A stretch of 64,000 bases of DNA, from the NCBI GenBank assembly GCA_028274465.1, contig CM051457.1, positions 62,930,899-62,994,898 of the forward strand. The letters run 5' to 3'. Shown here piece by piece: positions 1-10,950 of the stretch. Numbering within the stretch: the first letter of the stretch is position 1; each line of letters opens with the position of its first letter. Origin of the DNA: Plantago ovata (taxonomy: Eukaryota; Streptophyta; Magnoliopsida; Lamiales; Plantaginaceae). The notes beneath the pieces were generated by a model. That model searched no databases, was not told the origin of the DNA, and saw nothing but the letters and a program-made list of their open reading frames with translations. The position numbers and the translations under genes are program-made.

Positions 1-550
1 GCATGTCATTGTGTTTCGAGGTAGCTCCTCGCGTGGAAGTATAAGGTTTAGTTTACAAGGTGACGGCTGGTATATGTGTGTTATCGTGATTCTATTCACA
101 TCTTCTATCCTTGATTGCCTTTGATTTTGAACTAACAATTGTTCTGCTGTTCGTGTTTACTATCCTCACTAAGTCATTAAAGACTTACCCTCTCATAGTT
201 TCCTTCTTCAGAGTAATCAAGTAGAGGACGAGGAAGTGACATATTGTAGATATTTGGTAGCTGCTTGAATAAAAACGGGTTCCTTGTACGTGTGAAATCC
301 ATGTAAATTACATGTTCCCGTAATCCAGCCCTTGTGTGATATTGTAAAAGTGAGTTTGAACTTTGTTATGTTTTATGTTGCTGAAATAAAGAGTTTTATG
401 AAGTTTGATATATTCTGATTTTAATGTTTATTGATTTTATTTTACCGTTCCTTTTCTTTCCGAAAGATGAAACCGAATTCACTTGAACGAAGTATTAGGA
501 GGGTGGTTATCCGGTTAGGAAGTACTTTTATTCCAGACTGGGGCGCCACA
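1..550 (+). mobile_element. 3' end of a chromovirus-like LTR, running in from the left edge
   Basis: No coding frame is visible. The stretch ends in GGGGCGCCACA exactly where the LTR of E1 begins partway through its known sequence, so the junction looks like the CA end of an inserted LTR. An AATAAA-type signal near 386 and a block with CTCACTAAGTCATT then ACTTACCCTCTC resemble the 3' part of Del/Tekay chromovirus LTRs, and the solo LTR at 46815-49144 has a similar layout near its end. The rest of the element would lie left of the window. The 5 bases after the junction, AATAC, would be its TSD. It could instead be another plant LTR family; the insertion itself is better supported than the family. 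Confidence 0.5.
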
Positions 551-1412
551 AATACGAAGATAAAGATTTAGATAGATCAAAGAAATAAAGCAATAACTTA
601 GAGTATAATGCGCGATATAGCCATTAGCATAATTATTAACCCTTCGCTAAGAATTCACATACTATCACCAACGAGAAGTTTAGCTACTCATAGTTGTCAT
701 GCAATCAACAGAAATCATAGAAGAAAACATGTTGAAAGATATATAAAAATAAGTAGAAAAACTGTAAGATACAATGTTACCGAAGGTTGTCAATCTCCGA
801 AGAATCGCGATCTTACAAGCTCCAAACTGCTAAGAAAAAGTATCTCCTAAGCTATGAACCCCCAGAACAGGCTCTGGGAAGTTCCTACCTAAAACTACAG
901 AGAAATGTGAGAGAAAAGGTCTGGAAAAGTATGAAAAACGGAGAAAAACTGAGCAACTATATATACGCTACGAGTTGTGTGGGGCGAAGGGCCCCACACA
1001 CCGGGCGAGTCGCCTGGTGTGGAGCGATTCGCCCCACATCCCGGGCGATTCACCCGGGAGTAATTTTCGGCCAGATACGCATTTTCGACGCGTTTTTGGA
1101 TTTCTTCCCCTTTTCGGACTCGGTTTCTGACTTCTAGTGGCCTTCTAACCTCCAGATTCGACCACTAGACTTCAAATCCTATCCGGAATCTTTCAGATAC
1201 TCCAAATAGGCTTCTGGAACACCAATTCGTTGTCTACTTCAATATATTTGCCCGGAAATCCTCGTTTTTCAACCAAAACCTGTAAAATAAAGACTAAAGG
1301 GAAACGTGACACTATTCTAATAAAATGCACTAAAATATAGCTAAATTAACATAGATGATAGCTAAAATAGGTGAAAAAGACTCAAATGAAAGTGTAAAAT
1401 ACACATTCATCA
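551..1412 (-). repeat. E1 3' LTR (partial)
   Basis: It aligns base for base with 5966-6827, and both stretches are 862 bases. The remaining outer part of this LTR is not in the window and is expected beyond the element that ends at 550. It contains a TATA box on the minus strand near 957-964 and a GC-rich cluster of GGGCGA/TCGCCC half-sites at about 975-1055, just upstream of the TATA box in the sense of transcription. Confidence 0.88.
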
Positions 1413-1430
1413 AACTCCCCAAACCGAACC
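1413..1430 (-). other. E1 polypurine tract
   Basis: Read on the minus strand this is GGTTCGGTTTGGGGAGTT, directly next to the 3' LTR. It is the primer site for plus-strand DNA synthesis. The same tract precedes the 3' LTRs of E2 and E3, and a near-identical one precedes that of E4. Confidence 0.75.
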
Positions 1431-3290
1431 TTTGTTTGTCCTCAAGCAACTAAGCTAGACTCTAATACAAAAACAATGCAACACATAAAATGGAGTCTCA
1501 TGCCAAATAAAATAAACTAATCTACTGAATCTATCAAAAAACATATGAATAAAAACCATATAAATCAAAACATGAATATAGGTTGAAGAATGCCTCGATT
1601 GACTCATACACATCCACATAAGCACTTATGTTAAGTCAAGATAGTCTCTCGTAACATTCTCTACCGGGACCTAGTCAGTGACGACGTAATGAAACATGTT
1701 AAGATACGAATGGTTGTCCCGTGCCTATGAAACTGAGGACTTACTGCTGTTCACCAAGTTAAGACTTTTCCTCAAAGAGGTCAAACTAGTACTGGCTCTC
1801 ATCAAACGAATGAGGGTTCCCTATAAAAGATAACACTCCCCTATTCTACCCATCTCTCAAGCAAAGCCTTAAGATTCTCACCACTTCCTGAATGGAAGGA
1901 CGAGGGTGGTCTAGAACAGATGACACTCAAAAACAAAGGACAAAAAATAGAAAATTACAACACGATTACGAACATTACAAGAATTGGAAAATGAGACACA
2001 ACACTTTGCTAAACTGCTATTTGGCTTTCTTTTTTGGACCCTTCTTTGCTCTTTTGGGGTCTTTTCCTTTTTTGTTTCTTTTTTTTTCTTTCCAGTTTCT
2101 TTTCTTTTTTTTCTTTTTTCTTGGAATTTTTCTTTCTTTTTTTCGATTTTTTTTTAGCCAGCAGTAGCACAACGAAAAGAGAAACAAAATGACTCACAAA
2201 CGACTTCCCCGAACCTATTCGAAAGAATAGGTTGGAGTATAAAATTTACGAGAAATGAAAAATAAACTCACAACACAGAAATGGAAAACGAAAAACAAGT
2301 CTAATGATGGTGTAACCCCCTCCCCAAACCTATTCGAAAGAATAGGTTGCAAATAAAGGATCACACAACCTCACACTACCTCCTTCCTAGGCATTTAGCA
2401 ATCTCAAAGCATGGTGAAGACTTGTTGCCTCTTAGGTTCATAATTACTCGGGGAAACAACCATAAGACCCTAACATGCATCATCCTATTATAAAGGCCTT
2501 CGTGAACCGCAGTAGAGAAAACACCACTAAGTGATGTCGAGACTACCAAGCTTAACTAAGTGCAGTACATGAATGTGACAAGCCAAGCGAGAAAAACCTC
2601 AAACAAATTCATAGAGATGAAGCATATGATTAATGGCATAGTTAGTTAATCAACCCAATAAAAAAGTTCAAAAAATTCGGCAATAAACTCCATATAAAAC
2701 ATGCAAGACTATCCTAGGATGAATGCAGTGAATGCACCTAAAAAACTAAGAAAGCGGTAAACGTGCAAATGCAAATGCAAAAAACAAGATACCAATCAAC
2801 ACAAAGCCAAACAATACTTAACATCGCAGTTCACATCCCATCCCCCTTATGATACTTAAGATAGCCCCTAGCAAAAGAGAATGAGTAATAAGAGGTGATA
2901 CTAGATGTTACCGAACGGTTTGGCCTCGGTTGGCTGAGAGTGGACATGTGAAAAGACTAATCATCGGGATTGTAATCCCCATAAAAGTCCCTCCACATGT
3001 CAGACAGGAGATCGATTCGCCCCCCACCTCCTGAGGCGGGGAGACGAACTTTTCGAAAAAATGCGGTTTTTAAGTCCTCGAAAACCATTTTTCTCACAAA
3101 ACACTCGAAAAATCTCACTCAAACATAACATAAGCACATACGACACAGAGACGAACAAATTCACATATGAAAAGTAAATTGTTCAAGTATGAATGCATGC
3201 AATTAGGCGTTAAAGAAAGCGATAAAAACTCCGGGTTGCCTCCCGGATAGCGCCATTGTTTAAAGTCTTTGACTCGACTCCTGTCTGCGC
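1431..3290 (-). other. E1 3' noncoding region
   Basis: No convincing gene. The stretch is homologous to 12228-13815 of E2 and 27978-29965 of E3. It includes two hairpins with arms AACCTATTC/GAATAGGTT (2212-2233 and 2327-2348), a pyrimidine-rich run on the plus strand (purine-rich in the sense strand) at 2025-2160 and, at 2950-3010, sequence matching the last codons of E2 ORF2. The body of that ORF is not present in E1. A second hairpin motif, TCCGGG/CCCGGA, lies at 3230-3247. Short frames in the poly-purine run are low-complexity and not genes. Confidence 0.7.
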
Positions 3291-5429
3291 CTAGCTCTTC
3301 TTCTTGCGGGTACTAGACTTCCCCTTCATGGATCTTCTCCTCATGCCACGAACCTGTGAATAAGAATGAACGTAGGAAGCAAGACCACAGTAGTTAACAG
3401 TGTGAGAGGTATCAGGTGGATCAGATATGGCTCGCAACACATGTCGCTTGCCATCCACCTCAATAGTGCAAGTCCTTCGGTAGATGTCTATCACGGAGCG
3501 TAGCTTAGTCAAGAACGTTCGCCCCAAGATAACGACATCCCCAGTCCCAGGTGTAGACGCCGGCATAACTATATACAGAAGTTTCACCAATCTTGACAAT
3601 TACATTCTTCACAACGCCCTCGTGTCTCACAAAGGATCCATCTGCCAGTTACACAATAGCCTTATGCTCAGATAGTTTTCCAAGGCTACTCTTCTTGAAC
3701 ACATTCATAGGGAGCACATTAGAGTAGGATCCCGTGTCTAGTGTGGCACGGACATCTTCAAGCTCACCAATCCCGACCTTAACATCGAAACTTTGAGGGA
3801 GTGGCTCGGGATCCTCTTGCTTCTCTTCAATCTCGTCAGAACCAAGGTCTTTCTCTTCTTCCTTAGCCTGTGGAGGTTCTTCCTTCTTGCAACACTCGCA
3901 CTTAGCAACCTTCTTGATGGTGATTTCGACAGGCAGATCACCAGCCAAGGTAATGGACATCGACTTCTCAGTGTTGCTAGGCAGCTTGCCTTGTTCCCTA
4001 CTTGCTCCTCGGTCGATCAACTCTTGCATCTTTTGGTGGGCAAGCCTAGTGCTCTCTTCCAACCTATCAAGTCTTGCCCTAGTCTTCTCAGAATCTTCTT
4101 CATAACGTTTGAGAAAACTTTGGGTGTGATCAACCATCTTTTGCAAGTTCTCCATCAGTTGAGCCGACTTCGACTTCGATTGCTCTTTTGGAGCGGGGTT
4201 TTCGCAGTGATCATTACCATAGTTAAGCCTACTACGGTCTTGGTTAGGGCCATAAGTTTGGCAAGCCGGTGCATATTCTTGATTGTTTCGGAACCCTCTT
4301 CTCCAAAATCCACCTCGAGGATTCCTACCATCTTGTCCGTAGCTAGCTTCTTGAGTACCAAACTCCGTAGCAAAGGCTTCCTCTTCGTCTCCTTGAGCCC
4401 AGTTGCCATCATCATACGCGAGCTCCGATCTACACATATGAGCCCCATGCCCATAGTTCTTGCATATTCGGAAAACATCAATCGAAACAGTTGTTCCAGT
4501 GGCGCTCTTGAGGACTTGTTTCAATTCGTTGGTAAAGCACTCGAATTGATCCCCATTCCCCGTATACATAGGGGCTTCTTGAGTCGATGGAGCTTCAGGT
4601 CCACGTCTCCTAACCATTGACCTTGGGTCCTTGAATTGCGAACCCTTAGCAAGCCTTTCGAAAACTGCCCAGGCGGGTTCTGTGGTTTCCTCCCAAATAT
4701 TGCCTCGGCATTGGAAATCCACCACTTGTTGGTTCTCGAAGGTTAGTCCATTGTAGAAGTGTTGGACTAGGTCAGAAAGCTCAAAACCATGGTGAGGGAA
4801 CTTGTTCGTGAGATCTTGGAACCTCTCAAACGCGGTGTAGATGGTCTCATCATAGTCCTGTTTGAATCCAGTGATTTGCACCTTCAGCGCGGTAGTCAAG
4901 GTGTGAGGGAAGTATTTTTCCTTGAAAGCTGAAAAAACCTTCTCCCAAGTGTCCAGCGAGCCTGCTGGTAGAGAACTCAACCATGACTTGGCTCTGTCGC
5001 CAAGCCCCATAGCAAAAACCTTCATCCTCAACTCATCCGTTGTTTTTCAGCTCCGGGTCGTGGGAGTTGGTTGGCGAAATCATCGATATCGTGCAAGTAC
5101 CCCATCACATCTTCCCTTGCTAAGCCATAGAACCTCGGAAGTTGTTGGAATGCGTGGTTCTTGATTTCCAGATCTCGAGTTGCAGGCGAAAGAACAATCG
5201 CCGGTCCCCTCATACGATCCTTGGAGGGTTGAACCCATGCTTTCAGTGGTCTAGCTTCTGCCATTCCGTCGATTTCCTTGAAAAGACTGTGTACAGATTC
5301 AGAGAAATCGGTATCCTCTATTTCCTCTAATTCACGCCTTTGAAGTAGTCGCCTTCTTTGGTGGTAGACTCTGTCGATCTCAGCAATTGAATCAGCAAGC
5401 GGTGTTCCTCTAGATCGTGTATGTGGCAT
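3291..5429 (-). pseudogene. gag: E1 gag-protease region
   Basis: Homologous to the gag-protease frame of E2 and very similar to it. From the 5' side it holds an N-terminal stretch beginning MPHTRSRGTPL, then the retrotransposon gag core (motifs GDRAKSWLSSLP, ENQQVVDFQCRG), a Cys/His cluster of the CGHGAHMC kind, a charged coiled-coil-like middle (about 4000-4150), and an aspartic protease with LDTGSYSNVLPMNVF at about 3690-3760. Gag would form the particle and the protease would mature it. No RT follows. The region ends in a short basic tail rich in Lys and Arg. It looks broken, with one or two breaks. The family call is firm; expression is unknown. Confidence 0.85.
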
Positions 5430-5553
5430 ACACTATCTGTAACAAACTAGGAAAGGAGTATCAGATAGAGATTAAAAAGGAAAACTAAAACTACTAGAAC
5501 TAGGAATTGGATGCTGGAAATATAAACAAATTAAACAGAAAAAAGGAGTATAG

Positions 5554-5571
5554 TCCCCGACAACGGCGCCA
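5554..5571 (-). other. E1 primer-binding site, tRNA-Asp type
   Basis: On the minus strand the 18 bases TGGCGCCGTTGTCGGGGA follow the 5' LTR after a 3-base spacer. They match the 3' end of plant tRNA-Asp(GTC) with at most one mismatch, as usual for Athila-like elements. Confidence 0.85.
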
Positions 5572-5574
5572 ATT

Positions 5575-6827
5575 TGATGAATTGAGTGGATGTTGGGTCC
5601 AACGTATCAAATAAATTTTTATTTAGCCAAAGGCAATTCACAACTACAACGAAAACCGTAGTGTAGCAGTAGAATAACCTCGAGTGTCGATCTCAAAGGA
5701 CTATAACTAGCTTTATCTAATCTAATTTAGAATATAAAACAGCAGACAGTTTAGCAAAGGTTTTTCTTAACAGATAATGGAGATTGGTGATAGTATGGTC
5801 GTTCAAAGCATAACGGGTTAATAACCATGCATAAATTCCTCGGTTTTGCATGGAGATCTTTGATCAATGAATTGTCCAGTTGTAATTATCAAACACTACG
5901 AAGATAAAGATTTAGATAGGTCGAAGACCAATGAATTGTCCAATTGTGTGCAATAATTAATCAACAATACGAAGATAGAGATTTAGATAGATCAAAGAAA
6001 TAAAGAAATAACTCAGAGTATAATGCGCGATATAGCCATTAGCATAATTATTAACCCTTCGCTAAGAATTCACATACTATCACCAACGAGAAGTTTAGCT
6101 ACTCATAGTTGTCATGCAATCAACAGAAATCATAGAAGAAAACATGTTGAAAGGTATATAAAAATAAGTAGAAAAACTGTAAGATACAATGTTACCGAAG
6201 GTTGTCAATCTCCGAAGAATCGCGATCTTACAAGCTCCAAACTACTAAGAAAAAGTATCTCCTAAGCTATGAACCCCCATAACAGGCTCTGGGAAGTTCC
6301 TACCTAAAACTACAGAGAAAGGTGCGAGAAAAGGTCTGGAAAAGTATGAAAAACGAAGAAAAACTGAGCAACTATATATAGGCTACGAGTTGTGTGGGGC
6401 GAAGGGCCCCACACACCGGGCGAGTCTCCTGGTGTGGGACGATTCGCCCCACATCCCGGGCGATTTTCCTGGGAGTAATTTTTGGCCAGGTACGCATTTT
6501 CGATGCGTTTTTGGATTTCTTCCCCTTTTCGGACTCGGTTTCTGACTTCTAGTGGCCTTCTAACCTCCAGATTCGACCCCTAGACTTCAAATCCTATCTG
6601 GAATCTTTCAGATACTCCAAATAGGCTTCTGGAACACCAATTCGTTGTCTACTTCAATATATTTGCCCGGAAATCCTCGTTTTTCAACCAAAACCTGTAA
6701 AATAAAGACTAAAGAGAAACGTGACACTATTCTAATAAAATGCACTAAAATATAGCTAAATTAACATAGAGGATAGCTAAAATAGGTGAAAAAGATTCAA
6801 ATGAAAGTGTAAAATACACATTCATCA
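5575..6827 (-). repeat. E1 5' LTR (complete, 1253 bp)
   Basis: Read on the minus strand it starts TGATGAATGTG at 6827 and ends ATTCATCA at 5575, followed by the PBS. A TATA box (CTATATATAG) lies at about 6372-6381, with the GGGCGA/TCGCCC palindrome cluster just upstream (about 6390-6475). The 80-codon frame at 6023-6265 recurs in the other LTR and is not a gene. The right boundary abuts the interior of the E2 LTR, marking insertion of E1 into E2. Confidence 0.88.
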
Positions 6828-7490
6828 AGCCTGTTCTGGGAATTCTTAGCATAGGAGACAATTTTTCTTATCAATTTAGAGCTTGTGAGATCGCGATTCT
6901 TTGGAGATTGACAACTTTCGTCGGTAACATTGTATCTCACGATTTTTCTATTTATATTTATATCTTTCAACATGTTTTCATTCAATCCTGCTTTGATTTC
7001 TGTTGATTGCATGACATCTATGAGTAGTTAAATCTATCGTTGGTGATAATATGTGATTTCTTAGCAAGGGTTATTAATTACGCATGATGGCGGTAATGCG
7101 AATCAAACTTTGAGTTATTGCTTTATTTCTTTGATCTATCTAAGCCCTCTATCTTCGTAGTGTTGAATTGAACGGAACACATTGGACAATTCATGATCTT
7201 AGATCTCTATGCAAAACGATCGGGTACTTCGTGCATGATTATTAACCTGCTATGCTTTGAATGATCATACTATCACTAACTTCCATTATCTTGATAAGAA
7301 AAATCTGTGCTAAGTCGTTTGTTGATTTTATAGTTTAAGTTAAATTAGATAAAGCTAGTTATAGTCCTTAGAGATCGACACTCGAGGTTATTTTACTACT
7401 GCACTACGATTTTCGTTGTAGTTGTGAATTGCCTTTGGCTAAAAACAAATTTATTTGATTAATTTGAATCTGACAAATTCCGGTTCATCA
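6828..7490 (+). repeat. E2 5' LTR (3' part only)
   Basis: This is the R-U5 side of the LTR. It starts AGCCTGTTCTGGG inside the repeat and ends CCGGTTCATCA. It matches 14335-14997 in length and closely in sequence. The upstream U3 part with the promoter was separated from it by the insertion of E1. Confidence 0.9.
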
Positions 7491-7493
7491 AAT

Positions 7494-7511
7494 TGGCGCC
7501 GTTGCCGGGGA
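7494..7511 (+). other. E2 primer-binding site, tRNA-Asp
   Basis: TGGCGCCGTTGCCGGGGA, three bases after the LTR, is exactly complementary to the 3' end of plant tRNA-Asp(GTC) including CCA. This is the known primer choice of Athila-type elements. Confidence 0.92.
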
Positions 7512-7629
7512 CTATACTCCTTTTTTCTATTTAGCTTATTTATATTTTCAGCATTCAATTCCTAGTTTTAGTAGTTTTCTTTTATTTGATCTCTCTGATA
7601 CTCCTTTCTTAGCTTGTTATAGATAGTGT

Positions 7630-9651
7630 AGGCGAAGTACACGATCTAGGGGAACACCGCTTGCTGAACCAATCGCTGAAATCGACAGAATCTACCACCA
7701 AAGAAGGCGACTACTTCGACAACGTGAACTAGAGGAAATAGAGGATACCGATTTCTCTGAATCTCTACACAGTCTTTTTAAGGAAATCGTCGGAATGGCA
7801 GAAGCTAGACCACTGAAAGCATGGGTTCAACCCACCAAGGATCGTATGAGGGGACCGGCGATTCTTCTTTCGCCTGCAACTCAAGATCTGAAAATAAAAA
7901 ACCACGTGTTCCAACAACTTCCGAGGTTCTATGGCTTAGCAAGGGAAGATATGATGGGGTACTTGCACGATATCGATGACTTCGTCAACCAACTCCCACG
8001 ACCCGGAGCTGAAATAACAGCGGATGAGTTGAGAATGAAGGTTTTTTCTATGGGGCTTGGCGATAGGGCCAAGTCATGGTTGAGTTCTCTACCGGCGGGT
8101 TCGCTGGACACTTGGGAAAAGGTTTTTTCAGCATTCATGGAGAAATACTTCCCTCACACCTTGACTACCGCGCTTAAGGCGCAAATCACTGGGTTCAAAC
8201 AAGACTATGATGAGACTATCTATACCGCGTTTGAGAGGTTCCAAGACCTCATGAACAAGTGCCCTCACCATGGTTTTGAGCTTTCGGATCTTGTCCAACA
8301 CTTCTACAATGGACTGACCTTTGAGAACCAGCAAGTGGTGGATTTCCAATGTCGTGGCAATATTTGGGAGGAAACCGCGGAAGCCGTCTGGGCGGTTTTC
8401 GAAAGGCTTGCTACGGGTTCGCAATTCAAGGATCCAAGAGCGATGGTTAGGGGACATGGACCTGAAGCTCCACCTACTCAGGAGGCCCCTATGTATGGGG
8501 GGAATGGGTATCGATTCGAGTGCTTTACCAATGAGTTGAAACAAGTCCTCAAGAGCGCCACTGGAACATCTGTGTCGAATGAAGTTTGCCGAATATTCAA
8601 GAACTGTGGGCATGGAGCTCATATGTGTAGATCGGAGCTTGCATATGATGATGGCAATTGGGTTCAAGGAGGCGAAGAGGAAGCCTTTGCTGCGGAATTT
8701 GGTACTCAAGAAGCTAGCTACGGACAAGATGGTAGGAATCCTCGAGGTGGATTTTGGAGAAGAGGGTTCCGGAACAATCAAGGATACGCACCGGCTAGCC
8801 AAACTTTTGTCCCTAATCAAGATCGCAGTAGGCTTAGTTATGGTAATGACCACTGCGAAAATCCCGCTCCCAAAGAGCAACCGAAGTCGAAGACAGCTCT
8901 ACTGATGGAGAACTTGCAAAAAATGGTTGATCACACCAAAAGTTTTCTCAAGCATTATGAAGAAGATTCTGAGAAGACTAGGGCGAGGCTTGATCATTTG
9001 GAAGAGAGCACTAGGCTTGCCCATCAAAAGATGAAAGAGTTGATTGACCGTGGAGCAAGTAGGGAGCAAGGGAAGTTGCCTAGCAACACTGAGAAGTCGA
9101 TGTCCATTACCGTGGTGGGTGATCTTCCTGTTGAAATCACCATCAAGAAGGTTTCTAAATGTGAGCGTTGCAAAGATGAAGAACCCCCACTAGCCAAGGA
9201 AGAAGAGAAGGACCTTGGTTCTGATGAGAGTGATGAGGAGCAAGAGGATCCCGAGCCAATCCCTCAGAGTTTCGATGTTAAGGTCGGGATTGGTGAACTT
9301 GAAGATGTTCGTGCTACACTAGATACGGGATCTTACTCTAATGTGCTCCCAATGAATGTGTTTGAGAAGAGTAGCCTTGGAAAACTATCTGAGCATAAGG
9401 CTATTGTGAAATTGGCGGATGGATCCTTTGTGAGACCCGAAGGCGTTGTGAAGAACGTATTGGTTAAGATTAGTGAAGCTTCTGTGTACACCAACTTTGT
9501 AGTTATGCCGACGTCTACACCTGGGATGGGGGTTGTTGTTCTCTTGGGGCGAACATTCTTGACTAAACTACGCTCCGTGATAGACATCTACCGAAGAACT
9601 TGCACCATTGAGGTGGATGGCAAGCGACATGTGTTACGAGCCATATCTTAA
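7630..9651 (+). pseudogene. gag: E2 gag-protease region
   Basis: A frame of 618 codons is open from 7795, and homology to the E1 frame begins slightly upstream. The gag core has KSWLSSLPAGSLDTWEKVF and a retrotransposon-gag-like helix-rich domain up to about residue 200. A Cys/His cluster (CGHGAHMC) follows near residue 275, then an acidic and coiled-coil-like segment (residues 360-500), then an aspartic protease with LDTGSYSNVLPM near residue 525 and a second conserved protease motif, LLGRTFLTKL, near residue 590. Gag and protease would act in the cytoplasm in particle formation. There is no RT frame behind it; the next coding region is ORF2 after 1.3 kb. About one break is visible near the N-terminal end. 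Confidence 0.87.
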
Positions 9652-10950
9652 CCAAATATTCACTTCAATGCTTCTCACACCATTAACTACTTTGTCTTGT
9701 TGTCTATGTTCATTTTCATTCACAGGTTCGTGGCATGAGGAGAAGATCCATGAAGGGGAAGTCTATTACCCTCAAGGAGAAGAACTAGATCAAGAAAAAG
9801 TCGAGTCAAAGACTATAAACAATGGCGCTATCCGGGAGGCAACCCGGAGTTTTTATCGCTTTTTTACCGCTTTATTGCATTGCATGCATTCATACATTGA
9901 ACAATTTGCTTTTCTTTATGTGAATTTGTTCATTTATGTGTTTTTTTTGGCTTATGTATATGTTTGAGTGAAATTTTTCGAGTGTTTTTCGTAAGGAGAA
10001 TGGTTTTCGGGGATAAAAAACTGAGTTTTTTGAAAAATTTCGTCTCCCCACCTCTGGAGGTGGGGTCGAATCGTCCCACATGGCCAGAGAGCTTCGCGCT
10101 CTCTAGACGTGGGGGGCGATTCGCCCCACATACGGGGCAAATCGCCCCACACACAGAGCGAATCGCCCCGGGTACCTAAAAGAAGAAAAACGGGGGTTTC
10201 ACCCCCTTTTCCTCATTTCTCCATCTTCTTCACTCTCTTACTCCCAAAATTCCCAAAAAATCAAAAATTCTTCAATCCTTCATAAAACCTTCAATCTTCC
10301 ATCAAATTTTGTGTTCTTTAGCTTCAATCGAAGCCCGTTACGTGCTCTTTCTTTTCATCCGAACAAATTTCTTCCTAGTTCATTCATTCGTCGGATCTGG
10401 GGTAATTTCATATGAACCCTAATTTTTCAAATTTGGGGGTTTTTTGATTTATGCTTCAATTGAGCTTATATGATGTATGGGTTGATTGTTTGTGTGATTA
10501 GAAACGTTATTCACTATCAATTGCATGTTCAATTATGCTTGGTTTGATGGTTTGAGGATTTTGCTACTAGATGTCTATGTCTCGTTTTGCAATGCTTCTT
10601 TTCCTTCCATTCCATGTTTATGGTTGTGTTTATTGATGTGTGATAATGATGGACATGATGGTAGAATGCATGATTGATGAGTTTGAGGATTTATGATGCT
10701 AGATTTTTGCTACTATGGTATGAATTGAGCCTTATGATTTAAGGCTATTTGTTGTCTAGCACGAGCCTTATGTACATGTCGAAGTTATTTTGGTGTGTTG
10801 CATGTTAATTCTAAAAGTAGCTAGACTAGACATGGAGGTTTTGAGGAGTTCGATTGTTGTTGTTATCACTCGTGTGTTTCACTCTTGCATTTGCATGTGC
10901 ATAAATATGTTTTGTGTCATACAAGATACTAATTGTTGTTTGTAGGAACC
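9652..10950 (+). other. E2 region between gag-protease and ORF2
   Basis: No gene of its own is convincing. In order it holds a pyrimidine-rich stretch ending TTCATTCACAG at about 9712-9725, which looks like a 3' splice site and is also present in E1; a short basic frame; a hairpin (9831-9848); a GC-rich cluster of GGGGCGA/TCGCCCC half-sites (about 10040-10175) like the one next to the LTR promoters; a CT-rich stretch (10195-10330); and an intron-like segment from GT at 10402 to AG at 10945, six bases before the ORF2 start codon. A perfect TACTAAT lies at 10927-10933. The layout suggests a leader for ORF2. Confidence 0.6.
9831..9848 (+). other. Conserved hairpin after gag-protease
   Basis: Arms TCCGGG and CCCGGA close the loop AGGCAA. 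The same hairpin is at 3230-3247 of E1 on the minus strand, in both cases preceded by TAAACAATGGCGCTA. Similar TAAACAAGCGCT-hairpin blocks after the coding region are, as I recall, common in plant Athila elements. The role is unknown. Confidence 0.7.

Larger units (their letters stand above)
551..6827 (-). mobile_element. E1: Athila-like non-autonomous LTR retrotransposon (gag-protease only)
   Basis: A minus-strand element with its 5' LTR on the right (5575-6827) and a partial 3' LTR on the left (551-1412). The LTRs begin TGATGAA and end TTCATCA. Between them are a tRNA-Asp-type PBS, a gag-protease region and a long 3' noncoding region ending in a polypurine tract. There are no RT, RNase H or integrase motifs, so it must have relied on enzymes from another element, like the TR-GAG class described in plants. 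The overlapping 862 bases of the two LTRs differ at about 24 sites (2.8%) with no indel, an age of roughly 1 million years. It sits in the 5' LTR of E2. Its own left LTR is cut by the 1-550 insertion. It looks broken, with one or two breaks in the coding part. Confidence 0.85.

Noticed and set aside
1-550. 3' end of a host gene
   Set aside because: No coding frame, and the stretch ends in CA exactly inside the E1 LTR, which fits an LTR end better.
608-850. 80-codon frame repeated at 6023-6265
   Set aside because: Lies inside the LTRs of E1 and has no recognisable domain; repetition comes from the LTR.
2009-2197. Lys/Glu-rich or Phe-rich frames in purine tracts (also 12967-13308, 24556-24948, 28752-29019)
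   Set aside because: Low-complexity homopurine or homopyrimidine tracts of the 3' noncoding regions; not proteins.
3793-4620. 275-codon plus-strand frame
   Set aside because: Shadow of the gag-protease region on the other strand.
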